A DNA stretch of 64,000 nt from Niveispirillum sp. SYP-B3756 (lineage in GTDB: Bacteria > Pseudomonadota > Alphaproteobacteria > Azospirillales > Azospirillaceae). The translations under genes and the position numbers were made by a program. This document shows positions 28,620 through 37,088 of this stretch, piece after piece. Positions within the stretch are counted from its first letter, which is position 1, and the number at the start of each line of letters is the position of its first letter. The stretch covers positions 49,102-113,101 of the forward strand of contig NZ_WIDQ01000005.1 in the NCBI RefSeq assembly GCF_009495745.1, in the 5' to 3' direction. A model generated the notes under the pieces. The model was not told the origin of the DNA. It made no database searches and worked only from the letters and a program-made list of their open reading frames with translations.

Positions 28620-30362
28620 TCATTGCTGGCCTTGCCATAAGGTTGCATAGATGCCTTGCTTGGCCAGCAAGGCATCATGCGTGCCCTGTTCGACCAGACG
28701 CCCCTGATCCAGCACCAGGATCAGGTCGGCATCCTTCACCGAATGCAGCCGATGGGCGACAACCAGCGTCGTGCGGCCCTGGGCGAACCCGTCGAGAAAG
28801 CCCTGCACCGCCCGTTCTGTCAGCGAATCCAGCGAGGCGGTGGCCTCATCCAGCAGCAGGATGGGGGCATCCTTCAAAATGGCGCGGGCCAGCGCCAACC
28901 GCTGGCGCTGGCCGCCCGACAGCCGGGCCCCGCCCTCCCCTACCGCCGTGTCATAGCCATCGGGCAGACTGGCGATAAATTCATCCAGCAGGGCGGCGTG
29001 GGCAGCCATCCGCACCGCGTCCCGGCTGGCACCGGGGCAGCCATAGGCGATGTTGGCATGGATCGTATCGTCAAAGACGCCGCTTTCCTGGCTGACCAGG
29101 GTGACATGCTGGCGCAGCGAGGACAGGGTGACACCCCTGATATCCTGTCCATCGATCAGGATACGGCCGGCATCCGGGTCATGGAAACGCGGGATCAGGT
29201 TCAGCAGGGTGGATTTGCCCGCCCCCGACCGGCCCACCAGCCCCACCTTGGCCCCCGGCGGGATATCCAGGCTGAGGCCGGTCAGCGTCGCCGGGCCGTC
29301 CCCATAGCCAAAATCCACGCGCTCGAAGCAGATCGCCCCCTGCGGCCGGGGCAGGTCAACCGCGTCGGCCGCCTCCGCGATCACCGGGGCGGTGTCGGCC
29401 AGATCGAACAGCCGGGCCAGGGCGGCATCGGCATTGCGCCGGGCCACCATTGCGGCGGCCAGCCGGCGCAGCACCAGGGAGATGGCGACAAAGCCGCTGG
29501 TGAAGGCCACCAGCGTGCCCGCCCCCGGCCCGGCACCGGACAGGCCCGCCCCGCCCAGCAGGATCAGCGCCGCCAGCCCGATGCCGCCAATCAGCTCCAT
29601 CAAGGGGGTGGAGAGCGCATGGACATGGATTTCACCGGCATAGGCATTGGTGGTGCGGTCCATGGCGGCCCAGGCACGCGCCACCTCCGGCCCCTCCATG
29701 CGGTAGGTCTTCACCTGCCGGATGCCCTGCAGCAACTGGCCAAGCCGGGCGGCCATGCGGACGATTTCCGCATTCAGCGTGGCGGAATGGGCGGCGGCAC
29801 GCCGGCCCAACTGACGGATCGGCAAGGCGCCCAGCGCCAGCGCCAGAAATGTCATCAGGCTCAACCGCCAATCGACCCAGAACATCCAGCCGACCAGGGC
29901 CAGCATGGTGACCAGATCGCGCCCCACCGCCCCCAGCCCCGGCCCCAGCATATTCTGCACCAGCAGCGTATCCCGCTGCACCTGGGCAACAATGCCGGTG
30001 GAGACACGGGCCTGAAGATAGGCCAGATCGGCCCCGATCAGCCGCGCCACCACCTGTTTCTGCAAGGTGGAGACGGCGCGCGTGCCGGCCACGGAGAGCG
30101 ATATCATCTGCCCATAGCCGCCAACACCACGCAGCGCGGCGAACAGCACCGCCGCCCCCGCCAGCAGCGCCAGTTCCCCGCCGGAGACGCTGGCAGCAAA
30201 GGCACGGTCGACCACGCGTTTCAGCAATTCGGTCTGGGCCAGGGTACCGGCCGTCACCAGCCCGGTGCCCAGCACCCAGACCAGCAGACGCCCCCGCGAC
30301 TGCTGCCAGATATCGGCGAACAGCCGCCCCCATAGCCGCATGGCCGCCCTTGTATCCGGCAT
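28620..30362 (-). CDS. ABC exporter, fused membrane and ATPase domains (MsbA/LmrA type)
   Basis: Half-size ABC exporter of 580 residues. The N-terminal membrane domain (about 1-320) has roughly six segments. The ATPase domain has Walker A GLVGRSGAGKST, signature LSGGQRQRLALARAIL, Walker B ILLLDEATASLD and the switch His in VVAHRLHSV. It acts as a homodimer to export lipids, drugs or peptides; the substrate is not evident. Its ATG is 1 bp after the stop of the upstream DUF1302 gene, so the two are one transcription unit. That points to cooperation with an outer-membrane barrel, possibly in export of a lipid-like compound. Confidence 0.9.
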   Translation of the reverse strand: MPDTRAAMRLWGRLFADIWQQSRGRLLVWVLGTGLVTAGTLAQTELLKRVVDRAFAASVSGGELALLAGAAVLFAALRGVGGYGQMISLSVAGTRAVSTLQKQVVARLIGADLAYLQARVSTGIVAQVQRDTLLVQNMLGPGLGAVGRDLVTMLALVGWMFWVDWRLSLMTFLALALGALPIRQLGRRAAAHSATLNAEIVRMAARLGQLLQGIRQVKTYRMEGPEVARAWAAMDRTTNAYAGEIHVHALSTPLMELIGGIGLAALILLGGAGLSGAGPGAGTLVAFTSGFVAISLVLRRLAAAMVARRNADAALARLFDLADTAPVIAEAADAVDLPRPQGAICFERVDFGYGDGPATLTGLSLDIPPGAKVGLVGRSGAGKSTLLNLIPRFHDPDAGRILIDGQDIRGVTLSSLRQHVTLVSQESGVFDDTIHANIAYGCPGASRDAVRMAAHAALLDEFIASLPDGYDTAVGEGGARLSGGQRQRLALARAILKDAPILLLDEATASLDSLTERAVQGFLDGFAQGRTTLVVAHRLHSVKDADLILVLDQGRLVEQGTHDALLAKQGIYATLWQGQQ

Positions 30363-30363
30363 C

Positions 30364-31938
30364 TCAGAAAGTCCGCGCCAGGGTGACGGCCAGATAATCC
30401 CGGTCGGCCAGCCATTGCCGGGCGGGGGAGCCGATGAAATGAGTCAGGCTGATGCTGGCCTTCCAGACAGAACGATAGGTGGCGGTGACGCCCAGGAACA
30501 GGTCGCCCGCCCCTTCATTCTGCACCCGGTAGCTGAGGCTGTACCCGCTGAGATTATAGCCCAGCCCGATGGGCACGGTCAGGTCCAGGTTGGGCAGCAC
30601 CCGGAAATAGCGGGGTTCGAACAGCACACGCAGCTTGGATGCCACCGGCTTCCATTGCGGGCTGACCAGTGTGGGCTGATGGTCCAACACGGCATCCAGG
30701 GTCGCTTCCGCATTCAGGTCGGCGCTGTCCCACAGCGCCGTGCGGCCGAACGGGGTGGTCAGCGATAATTGCCCATGCAGGGTCTGCCCCGTGACAAAGG
30801 CATTATCGCCGGCCGTATCGGCATAGCTGGAACTGGCCAGATAGAGCGGCATATGGCGGCGATAGGCCAGTTCACCGGACACCATGCCCTCACCGGCAGC
30901 GGCGCTGAAACTGGCGCCATAAAGCTGGATACCGCCGGGATAGACCAGTTGATAGCGCCCGACGCTGCTGCCGGTGGCGCCGGGGCGGACCCAACTGCGA
31001 TATTGCGGGTCCATGGCGTTGTAGCGCAGGGCATAGAGCCCGTAATCCACCCCATCGAACTGAATATGCAGGGAGGCACCATATTGCCCCCTGGCCGAGG
31101 GCGTGACATCCGGGCCACGGGAGAGAGAACGGCCGGGCGCGATATAAAGCCGGTCGCCACCCGCCCCCAGTTGATCCAGATAGCTGAAATAGGTGCCGCT
31201 GCCCGACAGCCGCGCCGGCCGCCATTCCAACTGATGATAAAAGGACAAGGACAGATCGGCCGCCGGCTGCAGGGTCAGGGCGACCTGCCCCACCGGGCGA
31301 TAGGCATCGCTGCTATAGGCACTTTGCGTGCCGATGGGACGGGTATAATCGACCGGGGCCTGGGAGGCAGCGATGGAATTGGCGTCATAAAACAGGCTCT
31401 CCCCCCAGAGTAGAACCTGCCGCCCGGCACGCAGGGTCAGCGGCATGTCGGCCAGGGTGACGCTGCCATAGGCGAAGGCTTCACGCAGTTCGGCATGGCG
31501 GCCGTAAAGGTCGGCCACGGCGGGGGCAAAGCGGCCGGGGGCGGCGGTCGACGCATTGCCGGCGGGCAGTTGGGCGGCATCCGTACCCTGGCGGTAAACC
31601 CGGTCATACCAGGCCATGGCGCTGGCATGAATACCCCAATCCGCCTTAGCCATATCCAGGGCGGAGACCAGATCCAGTCGGTTGGAGATCAGGCCCGGTT
31701 TGAAATTGCGGTCGCCATCATCCCAGTTCAAATCCGCCAGCAGGGCCGCATCCTGGCCGTTGAGGCGGCTGGCCAGCGTATAGCGCAGCATATTGTCCCA
31801 GCGGATGGTCAGCCCATCCTTGGCATAAAGCTCCGCCGCCACGGCGGATGAAGGGGGCAGCAGAACCGCGCCGGCCAGCAGCAGCGGCTTGATCCGGCAT
31901 GATAAAGACGGGCGGAAATGAGTTGCCACTTGTGTCAC
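30364..31938 (-). CDS. DUF1302 family outer-membrane beta-barrel protein
   Basis: Predicted barrel of 524 residues: signal peptide (LLLAGAVLLPPSSAVAA then ELYAKDG), aromatic-rich alternating strands and a terminal Phe (LAVTLARTF). Sequence features such as NMLRYTLASRLNGQD, VNRLDLVS-like NRLDLVSALDMAKADWG, and GRQVLLWGESLFYDANSIAA are characteristic of DUF1302, usually found beside DUF1329. No ATG fits the signal peptide; starts are GTG 31938 or GTG 31929, with GGGTGGGA just upstream. The frame stays open to 33474 only because it is antisense to the DUF1329 gene. It is divergent from DUF1329 and co-transcribed with the ABC exporter. Confidence 0.85.
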   Translation of the reverse strand: MTQVATHFRPSLSCRIKPLLLAGAVLLPPSSAVAAELYAKDGLTIRWDNMLRYTLASRLNGQDAALLADLNWDDGDRNFKPGLISNRLDLVSALDMAKADWGIHASAMAWYDRVYRQGTDAAQLPAGNASTAAPGRFAPAVADLYGRHAELREAFAYGSVTLADMPLTLRAGRQVLLWGESLFYDANSIAASQAPVDYTRPIGTQSAYSSDAYRPVGQVALTLQPAADLSLSFYHQLEWRPARLSGSGTYFSYLDQLGAGGDRLYIAPGRSLSRGPDVTPSARGQYGASLHIQFDGVDYGLYALRYNAMDPQYRSWVRPGATGSSVGRYQLVYPGGIQLYGASFSAAAGEGMVSGELAYRRHMPLYLASSSYADTAGDNAFVTGQTLHGQLSLTTPFGRTALWDSADLNAEATLDAVLDHQPTLVSPQWKPVASKLRVLFEPRYFRVLPNLDLTVPIGLGYNLSGYSLSYRVQNEGAGDLFLGVTATYRSVWKASISLTHFIGSPARQWLADRDYLAVTLARTF

Positions 31939-32070
31939 TTCCCACCCTGGGTAATGATCGCCCCGCCCTGTGGCCCGACGCCGCCGCCGGGCCGCATGGG
32001 CAGAACCGGCAAAAGCAACGGGCCGTTGCGGCCTACACGCCGGAGAACAGGGCGTCCGGTGCCGAACCCT
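31939..32070. promoter_or_regulatory. Divergent promoter region of DUF1302 and DUF1329 genes
   Basis: This 132-bp intergenic stretch lies between the two divergent starts and should hold both promoters. I see no strong palindrome or consensus pair. The region is GC-rich and partly Pro/Arg-coding by chance, which is why open frames run through it. Assignment rests on gene orientation only. Confidence 0.4.
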
Positions 32071-33426
32071 ATGCGAATATTCGCTGTCCTGTCCATTATC
32101 CTGCTGGCCAGCTTTTCCTCTGGCACTGTTTGGGCACAAGTGTCCGAACAAGAAGCAGGGGCGCTGAAAACCACGCTGACGCCCGTGGGGGCGGAACGGG
32201 CTGGCAACAAGGATGGCAGCATCCCCGCCTGGACCGGCGGGCTGGTCGATCCCGCCTATGCCGTGACCAGCGGCCCCCGGCGCGATCCGTTTGCCGGCGA
32301 GAAGCCGCTGTTTTCCATCACCGCCGCCAATTGGCAGGACCATGCCGACAAGCTGCCGGAAGGGGCCAAACAATTGTTCCGGACCCATCCCGGCTACCGG
32401 ATGGATATCTACCCCAGCCACCGCACGGCGGCGGCCCCGCAGGCGGTCTATGACAATATTTTCCGCAATGCCACCAGCGCCCGCCCGGCGGCCGGCGGCA
32501 TCCAATATGGGGTGGAAGGTGCCATTGGTGGCATCCCCTTCCCCATCCCGAAGGACGGCTTCCAGGCGGTGTGGAACCATCTGCTGGCCTATTGGGGACC
32601 AGCGCGGGAAGTGACGGTCAGCACCTATGTGGTGCCGGCGGGCGGGGCGGTGGAACTGACCAGCGCCTATCGGGAGATTGCGGATTTCCCCTATTACTAT
32701 CCCGGTGCCAAGCCGGCCGATCTGGACGGCTATTACTTCAAAAGCATCCGGCTGGCGACGGCCCCGGCCTCGCGTATCGGGGAGGGATATCTCTACTGGC
32801 AGTCGTTGGATATCAAACGGCGGGAACTGGCGGCCTGGCGGCTGTTGCCGGGGGAAAAGCGGGTGCGCAAGGCCCCGCCCATTTCCTATGACGTGCCGGA
32901 CCCCAATGCCGCCGGCTATATGACGCAGAATGAATATTACATCTTTTTCGGCGCGCTGGACCATTACAGCTTCAAGCTGGTCGGCAAGGCGGAGATGTAT
33001 ATTCCCTATAATAACAACCGGCTTTACACGTTGCCGCTGTCCGGCCTGCTGGGCAAGGACCACCCCAACCCGGATGCGCTGCGGTACGAGCTGCACCGGG
33101 TCTGGGTGGTGGAAGGCACGCTGGCCCAAGGCGCGCATGATGTGGTGCCGCGCCGCCGGCTTTATCTGGATGAAGACACCTGGATGGCTGTCTATGCCGA
33201 TGGCTGGGACGAAAATGGCAAGCTGTGGAAATTCGGTCAGGCGACCATGTATCTGATGCCGGACGTGCCGGCGGTCGTGATAGGCAGCCAGTTCGTGCAT
33301 GATTTTGAACTGGGCGGTTATGCCTTCACCTTCGCCTTCAACGAGGCCCCGCAGCATTACCAACTGACCGCCCCCCATCCCGCGACATATTTCAGCCCGG
33401 AGGCGCTGGCCGCCCGGTCGCGGTGA
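32071..33426 (+). CDS. DUF1329 family secreted protein
   Basis: Exported protein of 451 residues with signal peptide (IFAVLSIILLASFSSGTVWA then QVSE). The mature start resembles the family (TLTPVGAERAGNKDGSIPAWTGG), as do YRMDIYPSHRTAA, YLYWQSLDIKRRELAAWRLL and RYELHRVWVVEGTL. DUF1329 proteins have a LolA/LolB-like fold and nearly always neighbour DUF1302 barrels. They are thought to work in envelope lipid or hydrophobic-compound handling, without firm biochemical proof. ATG 32071 is chosen for the signal peptide. No lipobox is seen, so a soluble periplasmic form is likely. Confidence 0.85.
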   Translation: MRIFAVLSIILLASFSSGTVWAQVSEQEAGALKTTLTPVGAERAGNKDGSIPAWTGGLVDPAYAVTSGPRRDPFAGEKPLFSITAANWQDHADKLPEGAKQLFRTHPGYRMDIYPSHRTAAAPQAVYDNIFRNATSARPAAGGIQYGVEGAIGGIPFPIPKDGFQAVWNHLLAYWGPAREVTVSTYVVPAGGAVELTSAYREIADFPYYYPGAKPADLDGYYFKSIRLATAPASRIGEGYLYWQSLDIKRRELAAWRLLPGEKRVRKAPPISYDVPDPNAAGYMTQNEYYIFFGALDHYSFKLVGKAEMYIPYNNNRLYTLPLSGLLGKDHPNPDALRYELHRVWVVEGTLAQGAHDVVPRRRLYLDEDTWMAVYADGWDENGKLWKFGQATMYLMPDVPAVVIGSQFVHDFELGGYAFTFAFNEAPQHYQLTAPHPATYFSPEALAARSR

Positions 33427-33467
33427 GAATTCATTCAGAAATTTCCCTTTCATTTTCAATATAATAA

Positions 33468-33540
33468 CCGTCATTCCCGCGAAGGCGGGAATCCAAAATC
33501 CGTGCTGTCGTATGGAGTCCCGCCTTCGCGGGAATGACGG
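33468..33540. repeat. Palindromic intergenic repeat element
   Basis: 27-bp arms, CCGTCATTCCCGCGAAGGCG... (33468-33494) and its complement (33514-33540) with one mismatch, around a 19-bp loop. The arm sequence (TCATTCCCGCGAAGGCGGGA) belongs to a class of short palindromic repeats scattered in many proteobacterial genomes. It lies between the convergent DUF1329 and GNAT genes and may serve as a bidirectional terminator. Other copies were not seen in this window. Confidence 0.8.
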
Positions 33541-33606
33541 TGGTGAAGGGGCAAAGTTTCGAAAAACATTATAACCTTCAGGACAGACACTGAGCGCGGG
33601 CCTGTC

Positions 33607-34542
33607 TTAAAAATTCTCATAATCAGCAAAGCAAATGCGCATTCCCTGGGGCGGCATCGGCTGTCCCGGCTTGGGGGCGGCGGTCAGGAACCAGCCCTCT
33701 GGCGGGGGGCCCAGCACGGCGCGCAACTGGTCATGCAACGGGTCGCGCCGGTCGACCATGAAGCGGATGGAGCCGGCGCCGATGCTGCGGCCGAAGCGGC
33801 GCAGTTCGGCCAGCAGGGCCGGCAGTTCCGCCGGGGTGACGGGTTCCATCCCCCCCACCTTCAGCACCCCGCCGGGGGAAAGCAGCAGAAGACGGCCCCG
33901 GATGGTGACGACATGCGCCCCCATGGCCCGCCGGCTGGCCAGATAATCCCCATCATGCCGTACCCGCCAGAAGGATGGCTGCCCGGCAGCATCCATCGCC
34001 GGTGCCGCCACCATCGCCGGCGGCAGGTCGGCCGCCGCAACCCCAGCCAGGGCCAGCGGGGCCCAAAGCCGGCGGCGCAGCCTCGCCCCCAGCCCGCCCG
34101 CTGGCCCCAGCGGGATTTCAAATGGATCAATCCGGCCGATCTCCTGATGGCCCAGGCGGCGTTTCAGCAAGGCCCCGCTCATCGGGTTGCAGAAGCCAAA
34201 GGTCAGGTCGCCGCCATCGCGCCAGATTTCATCCATCAAGGCTTCATAGAGCATGGGCGTGGCCCGCCCGTTGCGCAGGCCCTTGGCGATGAAGATGTCG
34301 CATAATTGCCAGCCGCTGAGCACCTGTGCCGCAGCCTCAATGCGGAAATGGATGGCACCGATACAGCCAACGGGCTGGCCTTGCTCATACAGCACATAGC
34401 CCTTGCCCGGCCCCGCCGGGCCGCCGGGGCCATATTTGCGCTGCCAGCGTGCCGGGTCCAGCCGCTGGCCCGTCACGCCATTGATGACGGCGACCATATG
34501 CGGGATGGTGGAAGGGGTCAGGGGGGCGATGCTCAGGCTCAT
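33607..34542 (-). CDS. GNAT-type acyltransferase-like protein
   Basis: Cytoplasmic protein of 311 residues with an N-terminal GNAT-like fold: YVLYEQGQPVGCIGAI, then CDIFIAKGLRNGRATPMLYEALM resembling motif A (acetyl-CoA loop), and FGFCNPMSGALLKRRLGHQEIG. The C-terminal half is not recognisable. Similar proteins sit in exopolysaccharide clusters. It is translationally coupled (ATGA overlap) to the polysaccharide deacetylase upstream and is the last gene of the ECF sigma factor operon. Donor and acceptor are unknown. Confidence 0.65.
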   Translation of the reverse strand: MSLSIAPLTPSTIPHMVAVINGVTGQRLDPARWQRKYGPGGPAGPGKGYVLYEQGQPVGCIGAIHFRIEAAAQVLSGWQLCDIFIAKGLRNGRATPMLYEALMDEIWRDGGDLTFGFCNPMSGALLKRRLGHQEIGRIDPFEIPLGPAGGLGARLRRRLWAPLALAGVAAADLPPAMVAAPAMDAAGQPSFWRVRHDGDYLASRRAMGAHVVTIRGRLLLLSPGGVLKVGGMEPVTPAELPALLAELRRFGRSIGAGSIRFMVDRRDPLHDQLRAVLGPPPEGWFLTAAPKPGQPMPPQGMRICFADYENF

Positions 34543-35588
34543 GCCGCGTAAGCCTCGTGCCCATAGCCACCGGCGGCCACGATGGCGCGCTGTGCCCTGG
34601 CACTGATGAAGGGGTTCACGCCCAGCCGGTTGATCAGGCGGGGATCGCCAACATCCTCGGCGCGGGCATAATCGGTCAGCCCCTGGCGGCGATAGCCCGC
34701 CTGTTCGGCCAGATCGGCCAAAGCCGGGCTGTAATCCCCATCCGGCCAGGCGAAATCATGCACCGGCTGGCCCGTCACCCCCTCCAGCCAGCTTTTGCCC
34801 AAGGTCAGTTCGGCGGCCGCCTCTGCCGTGGACAGGGTGGAGAAGTTGCAATGGCTGACCCCATGGCCCCCCAGCCGCACCAGCGGATGGCGGCCCAGCC
34901 GGGCCAGTTCCCCTTCATCCAGCAGGCGCCAGTAATCCGCCAGGTCCGCCGGCAGGTGGGTCTGTGATACGCCATTGCGGCGATGTCGTTCCAGGACGGA
35001 CAGCAATTCGGCCAGGAAGGCCGGCGGGCTTGTCTTGCACAGGCGTTTCAGCGGCACGCCATCGCGTTGGCGCCGCCATTGCCGGGCACTGTCCTGCACG
35101 AAAACATCCCCCGCCACCGTCAGCGGGCCGGGATATTCCCACGCCGTCAGGTCCAGCCGATCAGCCCATAGAAAGGGTTCATGCTCCCCACCCGGCAGGA
35201 AGTCCCGCGCATGGGCCAGTTCCCGCACCGCCCGGATGGCGGTGACATATAGCGTCGCCGGCACCCCGGCCGCCGACAGCACTGGCAGCGCATGGGTGAG
35301 GAAATTGCGATAGCCATCATCAAAGGTGACGGCCACGCGCGGACCCGCCGCATCCGGCCGGTCAAACAGATCATCCAGCGGCACGAAGCGCAGGCCGGGC
35401 GTGGCAGCCAGCATGGCCAGATCGGCGGCCAGCCGGGCGGCAGAGACAAAGCGCGTGTTGAAACGCCGGTCGCCGGTGCGGGTGACACCGTGATAGATCA
35501 ACACCCGCCTGGCATTGGCCGGCATCGGCCGCGACCGCCAGCCGCGCAGTTCAAAGCGCAGGTTCACCAGCCGGGATTTCAGCATCAT
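34539..35588 (-). CDS. Polysaccharide deacetylase family protein (carbohydrate esterase 4-like)
   Basis: NodB-homology protein of 349 residues. Metal-site and catalytic motifs are visible: RVAVTFDDGYRNF (D90, D91) and LGGHGVSHCNFS (H-x3-H), and FAWPDGDYSPAL resembles the third conserved motif. CE4 enzymes remove N-acetyl groups from chitin-like polymers, peptidoglycan or exopolysaccharide. No signal peptide is obvious, suggesting an intracellular or membrane-face role. The start is one of two adjacent ATGs (35588 or 35585) after AAAGGGAAG. It is 21 bp downstream of the anti-sigma gene, so probably in the ECF operon. Confidence 0.85.
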   Translation of the reverse strand: MMLKSRLVNLRFELRGWRSRPMPANARRVLIYHGVTRTGDRRFNTRFVSAARLAADLAMLAATPGLRFVPLDDLFDRPDAAGPRVAVTFDDGYRNFLTHALPVLSAAGVPATLYVTAIRAVRELAHARDFLPGGEHEPFLWADRLDLTAWEYPGPLTVAGDVFVQDSARQWRRQRDGVPLKRLCKTSPPAFLAELLSVLERHRRNGVSQTHLPADLADYWRLLDEGELARLGRHPLVRLGGHGVSHCNFSTLSTAEAAAELTLGKSWLEGVTGQPVHDFAWPDGDYSPALADLAEQAGYRRQGLTDYARAEDVGDPRLINRLGVNPFISARAQRAIVAAGGYGHEAYAA

Positions 35589-35609
35589 CTTCCCTTTCGG
35601 GTGAAAGGA

Positions 35610-36344
35610 TCAGGCCGTCAGCCCGATATAGGCCATGCTGGCCAGCCGCTGCATGATGGCGGCCGACATGTCGCCCGCCATCACCATGGACAGCCGGTCA
35701 TCCTGCCAGACACAGATGCGCAGATCGGCCCGTTTGAACTGATCAAACCGCACCGTACCGTCGGATTGACGCAGATAAATGGTGACCAGTTTGCCCTGCG
35801 CATCCCGATAGGCGATGCTGGCCGCATCCTCCTCCAGATGCACACCGGCCAGCGTATAGCCGGCCCGGCTCAGGTCCGGCACCTTCACCTTCAACTCCAT
35901 GATCCGGCTCAACGCCTCATTATAGGGCGTCAGGTCCGCCGGCGTGCCGGGCAGGCTGGCGGTGCGGGCATCCAGCGCCAGCGCCACCACATCGCCCGGC
36001 ACCGCACCGGGCCGCAGCCAAAGGGCCCCGCCACCGGCCAGAACCAGGGCCACAACAGCGGCGGCGGCAAACCGGCGCCAGTCGCCCCAACCCTGGCGGG
36101 CGGCGGGAATGGCGTTTGCCCGGTCGATCAGGTGCTGTGGCACCGGCCGGTCGATCAGGGGGCCGTAAAGCTGTTTCATCATCGCCTTCTGGGCGCGATA
36201 GTCGGCGACGCGGGCGGCCAATACGGCATCCGCCTGGATCATCGCTTCCACCGTGCGCGCACGGTGGGGCGGCAGCTCGCCATCGATAAGGGCGTGCAAC
36301 TCTTCCTCCGTGATCGGTGGATCTATGGGTCGATGCTCGCTCAC
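35610..36344 (-). CDS. Membrane-anchored anti-sigma factor
   Basis: 244 residues: an N-terminal cytoplasmic domain (TEEELHALIDGELPPHRART, the usual anti-sigma start), one membrane span (about 92-110, AAAAVVALVLAGGGALWL) and a periplasmic C-terminal domain of about 130 residues. The HxxxCxxC zinc motif of ZAS anti-sigma factors is absent, so redox sensing through zinc is unlikely. Regulated proteolysis or ligand binding outside the membrane fits better. Its start overlaps the ECF sigma gene by 4 bp, the usual arrangement for cognate pairs. Confidence 0.87.
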   Translation of the reverse strand: MSEHRPIDPPITEEELHALIDGELPPHRARTVEAMIQADAVLAARVADYRAQKAMMKQLYGPLIDRPVPQHLIDRANAIPAARQGWGDWRRFAAAAVVALVLAGGGALWLRPGAVPGDVVALALDARTASLPGTPADLTPYNEALSRIMELKVKVPDLSRAGYTLAGVHLEEDAASIAYRDAQGKLVTIYLRQSDGTVRFDQFKRADLRICVWQDDRLSMVMAGDMSAAIMQRLASMAYIGLTA

Positions 36345-36877
36345 GTCTTGTCTTTCGGTGCCACGGGCAGCGGTATGACCTCCGCGCCTTCTCCTTGTAA
36401 AACCGACCGCAACCGCTCACGTGCCCGGGCCAGACGGGACATCACGGTACCGATCGGGATTTTCAATTCCTCCGCTATCTCGCGGTAACTTAGTTCCTCC
36501 ACACTCACCAACAACAATATTTCACGGTGTTCGGGCGCCAAACGATTGACCGCCGCGATAAAATCCCGCGCCGCGCCGGTATCGACCGGCGGGGCGCTCA
36601 ACTCCACCGCATCGACCAGTTCGGTAATATCCTGCTCCGTGCCCCGCGTGCGGCCCTTGCGGATCTCATCGGTATAGAGATTGCGCAGGATACGACGCAG
36701 CCAAGCCGACAGCAGCGGCATTTCCCGTAACTGCGCCGATTGGCGCAGTGCCCGTTCGATGCAATCCTGCACCAGATCGTCAGCCTGGGCGACATTGCCC
36801 GCCAGCGTCATGGCATAACGCCGCAACGCCGGAAGCTGCGCGATCAGCGCATTGGCAAACTGTTTGGGGCGTGTCAC
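36341..36877 (-). CDS. ECF-family RNA polymerase sigma factor
   Basis: Sigma-70 family ECF factor of 178 residues. Region 2 is at about 18-70 (RYAMTLAGNVAQADDLVQDC and AWLRRILRNLYTDEIRKGR). Region 4 is at about 114-157 (LAPEHREILLLVSVEELSYR, then EIAEELKIPIGTVMSRLARA). Start is GTG 36877, with GGAGAG about 10 bp upstream. It is transcribed divergently from a cytochrome/porin operon. A promoter-like motif identical in both directions lies between them, suggesting autoregulation and direct control of the electron-transfer genes. Confidence 0.93.
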   Translation of the reverse strand: MTRPKQFANALIAQLPALRRYAMTLAGNVAQADDLVQDCIERALRQSAQLREMPLLSAWLRRILRNLYTDEIRKGRTRGTEQDITELVDAVELSAPPVDTGAARDFIAAVNRLAPEHREILLLVSVEELSYREIAEELKIPIGTVMSRLARARERLRSVLQGEGAEVIPLPVAPKDKT

Positions 36878-36919
36878 GGCTACCGGCTCTCCGACACGGA
36901 TCGGGTACGGGGTTGGGGG

Positions 36920-36932
36920 GGTACGACGTACC
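36920..36932. promoter_or_regulatory. 13-bp palindrome in sigma-factor leader
   Basis: GGTACG-A-CGTACC is perfectly symmetric. It lies within the roughly 125-nt leader between the predicted sigma-factor promoter and its GTG start, so it could be an operator or a leader hairpin. Function unknown. Confidence 0.35.
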
Positions 36933-37010
36933 GTCGCCGCATCAGCATATAATCACCATCCACCGGCTCCCAGGGCTGAATGCCCCGGAAAGTCACGCCT
37001 CACCCTCTCA

Positions 37011-37037
37011 GACGGATAGGGTGGCGGGCTTATTCCC
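37011..37037 (-). promoter_or_regulatory. Predicted ECF-type promoter of the sigma factor operon
   Basis: Read on the minus strand: GGGAATAA (-35), 12-bp spacer, ATCCGTC (-10). The same two elements with the same spacing occur on the plus strand at 37089-37115. GGAATAA plus CGTC are typical of ECF sigma recognition. Finding it in front of an ECF gene suggests autoregulation. Spacing and identity are seen; the recognition by this sigma factor is inferred. Confidence 0.75.
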
Positions 37038-37046
37038 GGGCGCTTC

Positions 37047-37064
37047 GATTTTCGCGCGAAAATC
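37047..37064. promoter_or_regulatory. 18-bp perfect palindrome between divergent promoters
   Basis: GATTTTCGCGCGAAAATC is perfectly symmetric. It lies midway between the two divergent ECF-type promoters, 9 bp upstream of the minus-strand -35 element and 24 bp upstream of the plus-strand one. An additional regulator could act on both promoters from here. Confidence 0.5.
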
Positions 37065-37088
37065 TTTCAAAAGTTTTTTCCGATGGTC

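Noticed and set aside
31939..33474. N-terminal 512-residue extension of the DUF1302 frame
   Set aside because: This part is exactly antisense to the DUF1329 gene, which has a signal peptide and family motifs. A signal peptide inside the frame marks the real DUF1302 start near 31938.
34975..35313. Small plus-strand frames within the deacetylase gene
   Set aside because: They are antisense to clear CE4 motifs on the minus strand and have no ribosome site or recognisable content.
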